Assembly: GCF_004331345.1 (NCBI RefSeq)
Contig: NZ_SJJZ01000003.1
Location: forward strand, 1,488,001-1,552,000
Source: Kribbella soli
GTDB taxonomy: Bacteria; Actinomycetota; Actinomycetes; Propionibacteriales; Kribbellaceae
Direction: 5' to 3'
DNA length: 64,000 nucleotides
This document shows positions 52,212 to 59,914 of this stretch, in pieces. The position numbers and the translations under genes are program-made. Under the pieces are notes generated by a model. It searched no databases and was not told the DNA's origin. It was given only the letters and a program-made list of their open reading frames with translations. Numbering within the stretch: position 1 is the first letter of the stretch; every line of letters begins with the position of its first letter.

Positions 52212-53551
52212 TCGCCCGCCACCGGCGTACCGAGCTGGGGCCGCATGGGCAACGCCGGCCGACCGGGTTGTTTGAGGAGGCGCACACTCAGCGCAGTCAG
52301 TACGCCGAGCAGCCCGGCTCCGAGGAACAGCGGCCGGTAACCAACGACGGCGATCACGGAAGCGGCGACGCCGATGCCGACCAGGCCGCCGACCGCCTTC
52401 GCGGAGTACAGGATGGCCTGGTTCTGCAGCAGGCTGTTCTCGCCGAAGAACTCCAGCACGAGGTTCGCCATGATCGCGTAGAACGCGCCGCCACCCAGGC
52501 CCGCGAACATCGCGCAGACCACGAACGCCCAGCCGGCATCGACTGCCACCAGACCGACGTGGGCGAAGCCTTCGATCATCAGTACGGCGGCCAGCACCCG
52601 ACGGCGACCGAATCGATCGGACAGGTGACCTGCCAGCGATCTTCCAAGACCGTTGACAGCGGCAAGCATTCCGGCAGCCGTCGCAGCCACCGTCAGACTG
52701 AGGTCCGCACTGACGCCGTAGCTCACCACGAAGCCGATGCCGAGCAGCGACAACGCCGTACTAATTGCCAGCAGCAACCACATCAGCGGCAGCGCGCCGG
52801 TCCGCATCGCCTCACCCGGACGGTACTGCCGGACCGCGGGCGCGTTGTGCGGGATGCTGCGGTTCAGCTTCCGATCGATCGCCCACGCCTGCGCGTCGAT
52901 GTCCGCAGGCCACCAGTGCCGCGGCGGATCCTTCAGCAGACCGCCGGCGACCAGGACGACCAGCACCGCCACCAGAGCGGTCAGGTCGTACACGATCGAC
53001 TGCTCCACCCGAGTCAGCAAGAAGATGCTCGGTACGGCGCCGACCGCGAATCCTCCCGTGACGAATCCGATCGTCGCCGTACGCCGGTCCGGGAACCAGC
53101 GCGCCGACGTGGTGATGCAGGCGGCGTACACGAGGCCCGCCCCGGTGCCACCGAGGAGCGAGTAGCCGACGACGACCGCGCCGTAGCTGTGCACGTGGGC
53201 GAGGGTGACGAGGCCGATCGCCGCGAGCACACCACCACCGATGACGAGCTGCGTCGGCGTTGCCCGCCGTACCCGATGGGCCCAGGCGGCCGGGATCGCG
53301 ACGAGGGCTTGGCAGGCGACGAAGACTGCGAGCAGCCACAAGGTTTGGGCCGCACCCCAGCCGCGGTCCGAGGCCAGGCCGAGCGCTGCGGTGCCGAACG
53401 AGTACTGCAACGGACTGATCGCGACCATGCAGGCCCAAGCCGCCCAGAGTTGCCAGCGGCGCGAGTGGCCGGTCAGTTCACGGGCGTCCTCGCCGATCCG
53501 GTACCGCCGGCCGTAGACGTCACGTAGGTCCCGGGGCGTCACGTGATTCAT
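52208..53551 (-). CDS. MFS transporter, oxalate/formate antiporter family
   Basis: A 447-residue major facilitator protein with twelve helices. The N-terminal half matches the oxalate:formate antiporter (OFA) group: QLWAAWACMVAISPLQYSFG, ALVAIPAAWAHR and LLGGTGAGLVYAACITTSARWFPDRR. The loop between helices 8 and 9 carries LSDRFGRRRVL. OFA members exchange carboxylates such as oxalate and formate or take up monocarboxylates. Operator site B overlaps its promoter only 16 bp upstream of the start, and it is divergent from sucC. It is the likely importer or exchanger for the acid degraded by the Frc/ThDP module. Confidence 0.88.
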   Translation of the reverse strand: MNHVTPRDLRDVYGRRYRIGEDARELTGHSRRWQLWAAWACMVAISPLQYSFGTAALGLASDRGWGAAQTLWLLAVFVACQALVAIPAAWAHRVRRATPTQLVIGGGVLAAIGLVTLAHVHSYGAVVVGYSLLGGTGAGLVYAACITTSARWFPDRRTATIGFVTGGFAVGAVPSIFLLTRVEQSIVYDLTALVAVLVVLVAGGLLKDPPRHWWPADIDAQAWAIDRKLNRSIPHNAPAVRQYRPGEAMRTGALPLMWLLLAISTALSLLGIGFVVSYGVSADLSLTVAATAAGMLAAVNGLGRSLAGHLSDRFGRRRVLAAVLMIEGFAHVGLVAVDAGWAFVVCAMFAGLGGGAFYAIMANLVLEFFGENSLLQNQAILYSAKAVGGLVGIGVAASVIAVVGYRPLFLGAGLLGVLTALSVRLLKQPGRPALPMRPQLGTPVAGE

Positions 53552-53566
53552 ATCGCCTCCTGACTA

Positions 53567-53583
53567 CTGCATACCGTATGAAG
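53567..53583. promoter_or_regulatory. 17-bp regulon operator, site B (MFS transporter)
   Basis: CTGCATACCGTATGAAG with core palindrome CATAC-C-GTATG (53570-53580), 16 bp upstream of the MFS start. Lies in the same 140-bp divergent gap as site C. Confidence 0.75.
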
Positions 53584-53644
53584 TCTGTGGTACTCCTCCG
53601 CGCCGGAGCTTGTCCAGACCTGGGGCGTCACTCTTGTGACGCGA

Positions 53645-53661
53645 TTGCATACCGCATACAG
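53645..53661. promoter_or_regulatory. 17-bp regulon operator, site C (sucC)
   Basis: TTGCATACCGCATACAG, 31 bp upstream of the sucC GTG. It differs from site D at only two positions and from site A mainly in the right half. Confidence 0.72.
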
Positions 53662-53691
53662 TCGTCACCACACATTCTGGGAGGCGACGAC

Positions 53692-54837
53692 GTGGACCTC
53701 ATGGAGTACCAAGCCAAGGAGCTCTTTGCCCGGCACGGCGTTCCGGTGACGCTGGGGCGGGTAATCGAGGACGCGGCCGACGCCGCGGAGGCGGCCCGCG
53801 CGCTCGGCGGGCGCGTGGTGGTGAAGGCGCAGGTGAAGACCGGTGGGCGCGGCAAGGCCGGCGGCGTGAAACTGGCCGCGACCCCGGACGAGGCGCAGGC
53901 GAAGGCGGCCGAGATCCTCGGGATGAACATCAAGGGTCACACCGTGCAGCGCGTGCTGCTGGCGCCGGCCGCGGACATCGCCCAGGAGTACTACTTCTCG
54001 TTCCTGGTCGATCGGGCGAACCGCGAGTACCTGTGTATCGCCAGCACCGAAGGCGGTGTGGAGATCGAGGAGGTCGCACACACCAACCCGGACGCGATCG
54101 CGAAGGTGCGGATCGACCCGGCGACCGGCGTCGACGAGGCGAAGGCCGCGGAGATCGTGACGGCCGCCGGGTTCCCGGCCGAAGCGGCCACCGTCGTGCA
54201 GCGGTTGTGGGACGTGTTCATCGCGGAGGACGCGTCGCTGGTCGAGGTGAATCCGCTGGTGAAGCTCGGCGACGGGTCGTTGGAGGCGCTCGACGGGAAG
54301 GTCACGCTCGACGACAACGCGGCGTACCGGCACCCGCATCACACCGGCTTCGACGACAAGGCGGCCGGCGATCCGCTCGAGGCCGAGGCGCATGCCAAGG
54401 GCCTGAACTACGTGAAGCTGGACGGCTCGGTCGGGATCATCGGCAACGGCGCGGGTCTGGTGATGTCGACGCTCGACGTGGTCGCATACGCGGGTTCGCC
54501 GTACGGCGTGAAACCGGCCAACTTCCTGGACATCGGCGGCGGCGCCTCGGCCGAGGTGATGGCGAACGGGCTCGGGATCATCCTGTCCGACCCGCAGGTG
54601 CGCAGCGTCTTCGTGAACGTGTTCGGCGGGATCACCGCCTGCGACGCGGTCTCGAACGGCATCGTGCAGGCGCTGGCACTGCTCGGCAACCAGGCCGACA
54701 AGCCGCTCGTCGTCCGGCTGGACGGCAACAACGTCGAGGAAGGCCGCAAGATCCTTGCCAAGGCCAACCATCCGCTGGTGACCGTGGTCGACACGATGGA
54801 CGGCGCAGCGGCGCGCGCCGCCGAGCTCGCCGCTTAG
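53692..54837 (+). CDS. sucC: Succinyl-CoA synthetase beta subunit
   Basis: A 381-residue ATP-grasp subunit of succinyl-CoA ligase, which interconverts succinyl-CoA, ADP/GDP and Pi with succinate, ATP/GTP and CoA. Typical blocks are DLMEYQAKELFARHGVPVT, VVKAQVKTGGRGKAGGVKLA, VEVNPLV, and PANFLDIGGGASAEVMANGL near the C-terminus. GTG 53692 follows GGGAGG. It is followed at 15 bp by sucD. Regulated by a pathway operator and surrounded by frc-type genes, this copy is probably not the TCA-cycle enzyme but an inducible one serving CoA turnover. Confidence 0.94.
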   Translation: MDLMEYQAKELFARHGVPVTLGRVIEDAADAAEAARALGGRVVVKAQVKTGGRGKAGGVKLAATPDEAQAKAAEILGMNIKGHTVQRVLLAPAADIAQEYYFSFLVDRANREYLCIASTEGGVEIEEVAHTNPDAIAKVRIDPATGVDEAKAAEIVTAAGFPAEAATVVQRLWDVFIAEDASLVEVNPLVKLGDGSLEALDGKVTLDDNAAYRHPHHTGFDDKAAGDPLEAEAHAKGLNYVKLDGSVGIIGNGAGLVMSTLDVVAYAGSPYGVKPANFLDIGGGASAEVMANGLGIILSDPQVRSVFVNVFGGITACDAVSNGIVQALALLGNQADKPLVVRLDGNNVEEGRKILAKANHPLVTVVDTMDGAAARAAELAA

Positions 54838-54852
54838 AAGGGACTGTTCGAG

Positions 54853-55746
54853 ATGGCCATATTCCTGACCGAGAAGAGCCGGGTCGTCGTGCAGGGCATG
54901 ACCGGGTCCGAGGGACAGAAGCACACCAGCCGGATGCTTGCCGCCGGCACCAATGTTGTCGGCGGCGTGACGCCCGGCAAGGGCGGGCAGTCGGTGGACT
55001 TCGCGCGACGCTCGATCCCGGTGTACGGGTCGTGTGCGGACGCGGTGAAGGCGGCGGACGCGGACGTGTCGGTGGTCTTCGTGCCGCCACGGTTCACCCA
55101 CGGGGCAGTCATCGAGGCCGTCGACGCGGGGATCCCGCTGGTGGTGGTGATCACCGAGGGCGTCCCCGTTCACGACACCGCGGCGTTCTTCGCGCACGCA
55201 CAGGCCAACGGGACGCGCGTCATCGGGCCGAACTGTCCGGGGATCATCAGCCCCGGGAGGTCCAACGCGGGGATCATTCCCGCCGACATCGCGGGACCCG
55301 GGCGGATCGGTCTGGTGTCGAAGTCCGGCACGCTGACCTACCAGATGATGTACGAGCTGCGGGACTTCGGGTTCTCGACCGCGATCGGGATCGGTGGCGA
55401 CCCGATCATCGGGACCACGCACATCGACGCGCTGCGGGCTTTCCAGGACGACCCGGACACCGACGCGATCGTGATGATCGGTGAGATCGGTGGTGACGCC
55501 GAGGAGCGGGCGGCCGCGTTCATCAAGGAGAACGTGACCAAGCCGGTCGTCGGGTACGTCGCCGGGTTCACCGCGCCGGAGGGCAAGACGATGGGCCACG
55601 CCGGCGCGATCGTCTCCGGCTCGTCCGGTACGGCGGCCGCGAAGCAGGAGGCCCTCGAGGCAGCCGGCGTACGCGTAGGCAAAACCCCCACCGAAACCGC
55701 AGACCTACTACGCACCGCCCTCTCCCCCACCCACCAGCCAGCCTGA
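54853..55746 (+). CDS. sucD: Succinyl-CoA synthetase alpha subunit
   Basis: The 297-residue CoA-binding subunit. It has QGMTGSEGQKHTSRMLAAGT in the CoA domain, the conserved PNCPGIISPG, and the phosphohistidine loop GKTMGHAGAIVSGSSGTA with the active His. Co-transcribed with sucC, 15 bp downstream. It follows operator site C. In the proposed pathway it would convert succinyl-CoA formed by CoA transfer back to succinate with ATP gain. Confidence 0.95.
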   Translation: MAIFLTEKSRVVVQGMTGSEGQKHTSRMLAAGTNVVGGVTPGKGGQSVDFARRSIPVYGSCADAVKAADADVSVVFVPPRFTHGAVIEAVDAGIPLVVVITEGVPVHDTAAFFAHAQANGTRVIGPNCPGIISPGRSNAGIIPADIAGPGRIGLVSKSGTLTYQMMYELRDFGFSTAIGIGGDPIIGTTHIDALRAFQDDPDTDAIVMIGEIGGDAEERAAAFIKENVTKPVVGYVAGFTAPEGKTMGHAGAIVSGSSGTAAAKQEALEAAGVRVGKTPTETADLLRTALSPTHQPA

Positions 55747-55768
55747 CGCCCCCCTTCAGGGTTGACCT

Positions 55769-55865
55769 GCAGCTCGACAGGTAGAGCACCGGCGAGCGCT
55801 GTACGCACGAACACGTTCACGCTCAGGTGCACTACCCAGCCACCCGACACATCCTGTCGAGCTGC
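55769..55865. repeat. 13-bp perfect inverted repeat between sucD and the LacI gene
   Basis: GCAGCTCGACAGG (55769-55781) and its exact complement (55853-55865) flank 71 nt in the convergent gap. No coding sequence lies inside. It could fold as a long stem or be the ends of a small degenerate element; there is no transposase and no target duplication that I can see. Confidence 0.6.
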
Positions 55866-55911
55866 CGATCACCCACACCTCAGTACGAAGACAGCTGGGG
55901 TAGGTGATCGG
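55865..55911 (-). terminator. Hairpin downstream of the LacI-type gene
   Basis: CCGATCACC (55865-55873) pairs with GGTGATCGG (55903-55911), directly after the LacI stop at 55912. The loop is 29 nt, so this is a moderate terminator candidate. Confidence 0.5.
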
Positions 55912-56892
55912 TCAGCGGGAGTGGGGTGGGGCGGTGCTGTGGCGGATGATCAGTTCGGTGGGGACTGCTACCGGGGCGTGGTCGTCCGTGGCGTGGATCT
56001 CGGCGAGGAGGGTGTCGACGCTGCGGCGGCCGATGTCGGCGAAGGTCTGACGGACTGTGGTGAGAGGCGGCCAGAACTGGGCCGCCTCTTCCATGTCGTC
56101 GAAGCCGACCACGCTCACGTCGTTCGGCACCGTCCGGCCGTGCTCGTGCAGGGCGCGGAGCAGGCCGAGCGCCATCTGGTCGTTGGCGGCGAAGATCGCC
56201 GTCACGGCGTCGTCCGCGGCGAGCCGGCAGCCGGCGTCGTACCCGGCCGCCGACGACCAGTCGCCGATGAGCAGCGGCGGTACGTCGCAACCGTGGTCGC
56301 GGAGCGTCTGCTCCCACGAGCGGCGGCGCTGGTCCGCGGCGTACGACGACGGCGGTCCGCCCAGATGCCACACCGTCTTGTGCCCCAGCCCGAGCAGGTG
56401 CTCGGTCGCCAGCCGGGCACCCTGCATCTGGTCGGTGTCGACGACCGGGTGGTCGTAGTGGACTCCCGCGTGCACGACCACGACCGGCAAGCCGACGGGC
56501 AGCTGTACGTCGTCGAGCACCTGCGCCTCGATCATCATGATGACGCCGTCCACGGCCTGCTCCCCCAGCCGGGTGAACGCGTCCGCCACGGCCTGGCGGC
56601 TGACCGCGAGCACCGGCATCAAGTTGACCGAGTAGCCACGCGCCGTCGCAGCCGTGGCGATCGCGTCGAGCGTCCGCGTCGTACCGAAGGTGGAGAGCTC
56701 GAAGACGATCACGCCGATGCTGCGGAACTCGCCGCTTCGCAGGGCGCGGGCGGCGCCGTTGGGGCGATAGCCGAGCTGGCGCATCGCGTCCTTGACCCGG
56801 GCCCGGGTGACTGCGTCCACGTTCTGCCGGCCGTTCGCGACGCGGGACACGGTCTGTCCGGACACCCCGGCCAGTCGCGCCACATCAGCCAT
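55912..56892 (-). CDS. LacI family transcriptional regulator
   Basis: A 326-residue LacI/GalR regulator. The HTH starts at the N-terminus (MADVARLAGVSGQTVSRVAN) with hinge helix region RPNGAARALRSG, followed by a periplasmic-binding-protein-like domain (GVIVFELSTFG..., TAIFAANDQMALGLL, VSVVGFDDMEEA). ATG 56892 gives the family-typical N-terminus; ATG 56964 would add 24 basic residues. It usually responds to a sugar. No sugar genes adjoin it, and it sits between sucD and the panE-like gene, so its target is unclear. Confidence 0.9.
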   Translation of the reverse strand: MADVARLAGVSGQTVSRVANGRQNVDAVTRARVKDAMRQLGYRPNGAARALRSGEFRSIGVIVFELSTFGTTRTLDAIATAATARGYSVNLMPVLAVSRQAVADAFTRLGEQAVDGVIMMIEAQVLDDVQLPVGLPVVVVHAGVHYDHPVVDTDQMQGARLATEHLLGLGHKTVWHLGGPPSSYAADQRRRSWEQTLRDHGCDVPPLLIGDWSSAAGYDAGCRLAADDAVTAIFAANDQMALGLLRALHEHGRTVPNDVSVVGFDDMEEAAQFWPPLTTVRQTFADIGRRSVDTLLAEIHATDDHAPVAVPTELIIRHSTAPPHSR

Positions 56893-57010
56893 CGACGGAC
56901 CTCGCCGCCGCCTCCCCAAGGTTCCTTCCACCCGGCACCTCCCGTGGTGCAGGAGTTTAGACATGTTTGCGTCAACACGCCGGTCGTACGGCGAGCCGGA
57001 CGAGCTGGAA

Positions 57011-57048
57011 CAGGTGGGTCCGGCGTCGCTGTTTGCCGGACCCACCTG
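57011..57048 (-). terminator. Terminator of the panE-like gene
   Basis: A perfect 14-bp stem (CAGGTGGGTCCGGC and its complement) with a 10-nt loop, 2 bp beyond the panE-like stop (57051). It separates this gene from the LacI regulator. Confidence 0.85.
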
Positions 57049-57050
57049 GC

Positions 57051-58022
57051 TCAGACGCCGACCTTGCTCGCCAACAGATCGGCTACGGCGTGGACGGCGC
57101 GGAGGGTGGGAGCTTTGACGCCCGTGAGGTCGGCGAGTTCGACGACCGCGGCGAGGATGACGTCGAGTTCGAGAGGCTTGTCCTTCTCGAGGTCCTGCAG
57201 CATCGAGGTCTTGTGCTCGCCGACACGTTCGGCGCCGTCGAGCCGTTTGTCCACGGAGATCTCGGGGTGGCAGCCGAGCGCGGCGGCGATCTCCAGCGAC
57301 TCCTCCATCATCAGCCGTACCATCTGCCGGGTGCCCTGGTGCTTCGCGATCTCGACCATCGTCGCCCGGGCCAGCGCGCTGATCGGGTTGAACGCCGCGT
57401 TCCCGAGCAGCTTGATCCAGATGTCGTTGCGGATGTCGTCCTCGACCGGGCACTTCAGCCCGCCGGCGATCATCGCCGTACTGAAGGCTGCACACCGCTC
57501 CGACTGCCCGCCGCCGGGTTCGCCGATCGAGAAGCGGGTGCCTTCCAGGTGCCGTACGACGCCTGGACCTTCGAGCTCGGTCGAGCAGTACACGACGCAG
57601 CCGATCGCGCGGTCGAGGTCGAGTACCTGGGTGACGGCGCCACCGGGGTCGACCGATTCGATCCGGCGGCCCTCGTACGGGCCTTTCAGACCGTGGAAGT
57701 ACCACCAGGGGATGCCGTTCTGCGCTGCCACCACCACCGTGTGGTCGTGCAGCAGGGGCTGGAGCAGCGGGCCGGCGCTCGCGTACGAGTTCGCCTTGAG
57801 GCCGAGAAAGACATAGTCGACCGGGCCGATCCCGACCGGGTCGTCGGTGGCCGGCGTCCGGGCCGTGAAGTCACCGCGTGGGCTGAGCACCGTGACACCG
57901 TTCGACCGGATCGCTTCCAGATGCGCGCCGCGGGCAACCAGGTGGACCTCTGTCCCACCACGGTGCAGCGCCGCGCCGACGTACGCACCGATCGCACCGG
58001 CGCCGAGAACCGCAACTCTCAT
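57051..58022 (-). CDS. 2-dehydropantoate 2-reductase family (ApbA/PanE-like) ketoacid reductase
   Basis: A 323-residue NADPH-dependent reductase of the PanE family, converting a 2-oxo acid to a 2-hydroxy acid or the reverse. The Rossmann loop AVLGAGAIGAYVG (4-16) is at the N-terminus and the catalytic Lys204 sits in WIKLLGNAAFNPISAL. The sequence is compatible with ketopantoate reductase, but operator site D places it in the ThDP-lyase regulon. PanE homologues acting on other 2-oxo/2-hydroxy acids are known (for example lactococcal PanE), so a role on the pathway's hydroxy acid is more likely than pantothenate synthesis. Terminator follows. Confidence 0.87.
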   Translation of the reverse strand: MRVAVLGAGAIGAYVGAALHRGGTEVHLVARGAHLEAIRSNGVTVLSPRGDFTARTPATDDPVGIGPVDYVFLGLKANSYASAGPLLQPLLHDHTVVVAAQNGIPWWYFHGLKGPYEGRRIESVDPGGAVTQVLDLDRAIGCVVYCSTELEGPGVVRHLEGTRFSIGEPGGGQSERCAAFSTAMIAGGLKCPVEDDIRNDIWIKLLGNAAFNPISALARATMVEIAKHQGTRQMVRLMMEESLEIAAALGCHPEISVDKRLDGAERVGEHKTSMLQDLEKDKPLELDVILAAVVELADLTGVKAPTLRAVHAVADLLASKVGV

Positions 58023-58047
58023 AAAAGGTCCCTGCTTTCCGGGAGGC

Positions 58048-58064
58048 TTGTATACGGCATACAG
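58048..58064. promoter_or_regulatory. 17-bp regulon operator, site D (panE-like gene)
   Basis: TTGTATACGGCATACAG, 25 bp upstream of the panE-like start. It matches site C at 15 of 17 positions. Confidence 0.72.
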
Positions 58065-58202
58065 TAGGCTGGAGGCTGAATGCGGTCAAGATCACACTCC
58101 CTGGCAAGCGCTCGCCAAAAACTGTTCGATGCGCAGCGATGAATCGGGGCCTGCTCGGCGGTAAGTACCTGCGTGAATCACTCGACACAGGGAGCAGGAA
58201 CC

Positions 58203-58757
58203 ATGGGCCACGTCATCGTCACCGGATTCGTCAGCCTCGACGGCATCGTCACCGACCCCGACGGCTCCGGCGGTACGCCGGCCGGCGGCTGGGCGTTCCG
58301 CCACGGCCCCGAGACCGTCGGCGGCGACAAGTTCCGGCTCGGCGAACTGATGGACACCGGCGTACTGCTGCTCGGCCGGACCACCTGGGAGCTGTTCAGC
58401 CGGCTCTGGCCGAACCGCACCGACGACTTCTCGACCCGGATGAACAAGATGGCCAAGGTGGTCGCGTCGCACTCGCTGACCGACCTGTCGGCCTTCCCCA
58501 ACTCGACCCTGATGGACGGCGCACTGACGGACTACGTGCGGACCGAGTCGCGGACCGTCGCGGTCACCGGCAGTCTCAGCGTGATCCGGGCGTTGCAGGC
58601 AACCGATCTGGTCGACGAGTACCGGCTGATGACCTTCCCGTCGATCGTCGGCACCGGCGAGAAGTTGTTCGGTCCATCCGACACACCCGTCCACTTCCAG
58701 CTCGCCTCAGTCGTCCAGACCGGCGCGGCATCGCTGGCGACGTACGTGCGGCCCTAG
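58203..58757 (+). CDS. RibD C-terminal-domain (dihydrofolate reductase-like) protein
   Basis: A 184-residue stand-alone RibD_C/DHFR-fold reductase. Motifs are HVIVTGFVSLDGIVTDPDGS at the N-terminus, MDTGVLLLGRTTWE in the NADPH region, and EYRLMTFPSIVGTGEKLFG toward the C-terminus. Substrate unknown; such proteins reduce pterin- or flavin-like compounds. ATG 58203 follows GGAGCAGG. It is an intact relative of the decayed copy at 22236. Confidence 0.87.
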   Translation: MGHVIVTGFVSLDGIVTDPDGSGGTPAGGWAFRHGPETVGGDKFRLGELMDTGVLLLGRTTWELFSRLWPNRTDDFSTRMNKMAKVVASHSLTDLSAFPNSTLMDGALTDYVRTESRTVAVTGSLSVIRALQATDLVDEYRLMTFPSIVGTGEKLFGPSDTPVHFQLASVVQTGAASLATYVRP

Positions 58758-58779
58758 CAAGCTGGGCCGGTGACTGAGC

Positions 58780-59034
58780 TTGCTGGCGCGGGACGCCCTC
58801 AGCTGGTACGCCGAGAGGCCGCTGAGGGCGAGTCGGCAGCGGCGGTACGAGAACCTCGCGGCGCGTCGTCAGGGGCGGTTGTGGCAGGCGGACATCGGGC
58901 TGGCCGAGCTCCCGCCGTACCCGTTCGCGTGCGAGTGCGGGACCGCCGGCTGCGCGGTCACGTGGCCGGGTACGCCGGACGAGTACGACGTACGGCGTGG
59001 CAAGGGGTGGCTGACGGCTCATCCAGCGTGCTAG
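58780..59034 (+). CDS. Small protein with CxCx4C motif
   Basis: An 84-residue ORF, probable TTG start at 58780. The N-terminal half is basic and helical (RASRQRRYENLAARRQG). The C-terminal half reads FACECGTAGCAVTWPGTPDE, a CxCx4C cluster that could bind zinc, followed by VRRGKGWLTAHP. This resembles a widespread actinobacterial short protein family with a CEC...C block of unknown function. It lies 22 bp after the RibD-type gene and 97 bp before cspA. Confidence 0.6.
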   Translation: MLARDALSWYAERPLRASRQRRYENLAARRQGRLWQADIGLAELPPYPFACECGTAGCAVTWPGTPDEYDVRRGKGWLTAHPAC

Positions 59035-59080
59035 GGTTTTGGCTCGATAGCAGTTTTGCAGTTCCACGTTCGTGTCGAAG

Positions 59081-59112
59081 CGCCCGCGGATTTGTGATCC
59101 GCCGGGCGTTTT
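59081..59112 (+). terminator. Hairpin plus T-run in the cspA leader (terminator or attenuator)
   Basis: CGCCCGCGGAT pairs with ATCCG(c)CGGGCG around a 5-nt loop, followed by TTTT, only 20 nt before the cspA start. It can end transcription of the upstream small gene or attenuate cspA. Confidence 0.6.
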
Positions 59113-59131
59113 GTCGTATCAGGAGAAAATC

Positions 59132-59335
59132 ATGGCTTTGGGAACAGTGAAGTGGTTCAACGGCGAGAAGGGCTTCGGCTTCATCTCCCAGGAGGACGGC
59201 GGCGCCGACGTATTCGTGCACTACTCGGCGATCCAGACGCAGGGCTTCCGCTCCCTGGACGAGAACCAGCGGGTTGAGTTCGAGATCGCGCAGGGCCCGA
59301 AGGGCCTGCAGGCGGAGAACGTCCGCCCGGTCTGA
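59132..59335 (+). CDS. cspA: Cold-shock protein (CspA family)
   Basis: A 67-residue OB-fold RNA chaperone. RNP1 is KGFGFISQ and RNP2 VFVHYSAI; the start MALGTVKWFNGEKGFGFI is diagnostic. It binds single-stranded RNA and melts secondary structure. An AGGAG ribosome binding site lies 7 nt before ATG 59132. The leader contains a stable hairpin with T-run immediately upstream, suggesting structural control of expression, possibly by temperature or by Csp itself. Confidence 0.97.
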   Translation: MALGTVKWFNGEKGFGFISQEDGGADVFVHYSAIQTQGFRSLDENQRVEFEIAQGPKGLQAENVRPV

Positions 59336-59343
59336 TGCTGTAA

Positions 59344-59375
59344 ACGGCAGACCCGGTTCACGCCGGGTCTGCCGT
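59344..59375. terminator. Terminator between cspA and convergent GNAT gene
   Basis: A 13-bp stem (ACGGCAGACCCGG and its complement) with a 6-nt loop. It starts 8 nt after the cspA stop; the GNAT stop codon (59358-59360) lies in the loop, so the hairpin overlaps the end of that gene. Confidence 0.85.
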
Positions 59376-59837
59376 GTTCCACAGGTACTCGCCGTCTTCC
59401 AGTACGTCGGTGCGAGCGAGACCGATCGCGGCCGCGACAGCAGCCGACGCAGTGTGGTCCGGATGCACGTGTGCGATGATCCGGCCGATTCTCTGAGCCC
59501 GTAGCCAGGTGACCAGTCCCTGGGCGGCCTCCTTCGCGAAACCGCGGCCCTGCCAAGCGGTGCCGATCACCCATGCGATCTCCGCCGTACCGTCGATGAC
59601 GGTCGCCTGGACGTAGCCGATCAGCGTGTCCTCGTACTTGATCACCCAGTTGAGCCACTGCTCGTCCGGACGTCCCGGACCGGCCAGTTGGCGGCGGTAG
59701 CGTGCCTCCAGAGCCGCTACGGACGGCGGTTCGCCGCCGGTGAAGGTGTAGAGGGCGGGGTCGGACAGTACCTCTGCCATCGGGGCGGCGTACTCGACCT
59801 CGAGCGGCAGCAGCGCCAGACGGTCAGTGGCGATCAC
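59358..59837 (-). CDS. RimJ/RimL-type GNAT acetyltransferase
   Basis: A 159-residue single-domain GNAT. The N-terminus TDRLALLPLEVEYAAPMAEV is typical of the RimJ/L group, and the acetyl-CoA loop is GTAWQGRGFAKEAAQGL. The acceptor could be a protein N-terminus or a small amine. Its C-terminal codons form one arm of the terminator shared with cspA. Divergent from the methyltransferase gene. Confidence 0.88.
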   Translation of the reverse strand: MIATDRLALLPLEVEYAAPMAEVLSDPALYTFTGGEPPSVAALEARYRRQLAGPGRPDEQWLNWVIKYEDTLIGYVQATVIDGTAEIAWVIGTAWQGRGFAKEAAQGLVTWLRAQRIGRIIAHVHPDHTASAAVAAAIGLARTDVLEDGEYLWNTADPA

Positions 59838-59914
59838 CCGCGCAACGGTAACGCCATTTGCCGGACCGGCAACATGATGTGGGCAGCGTCGGCGACGGGG
59901 ACGAGACTGTCGTC

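Noticed and set aside
57051..58022. Assignment as the biosynthetic ketopantoate reductase
   Set aside because: Family match is real, but the gene carries the regulon operator and no other pantothenate gene is nearby; kept as PanE-like only.
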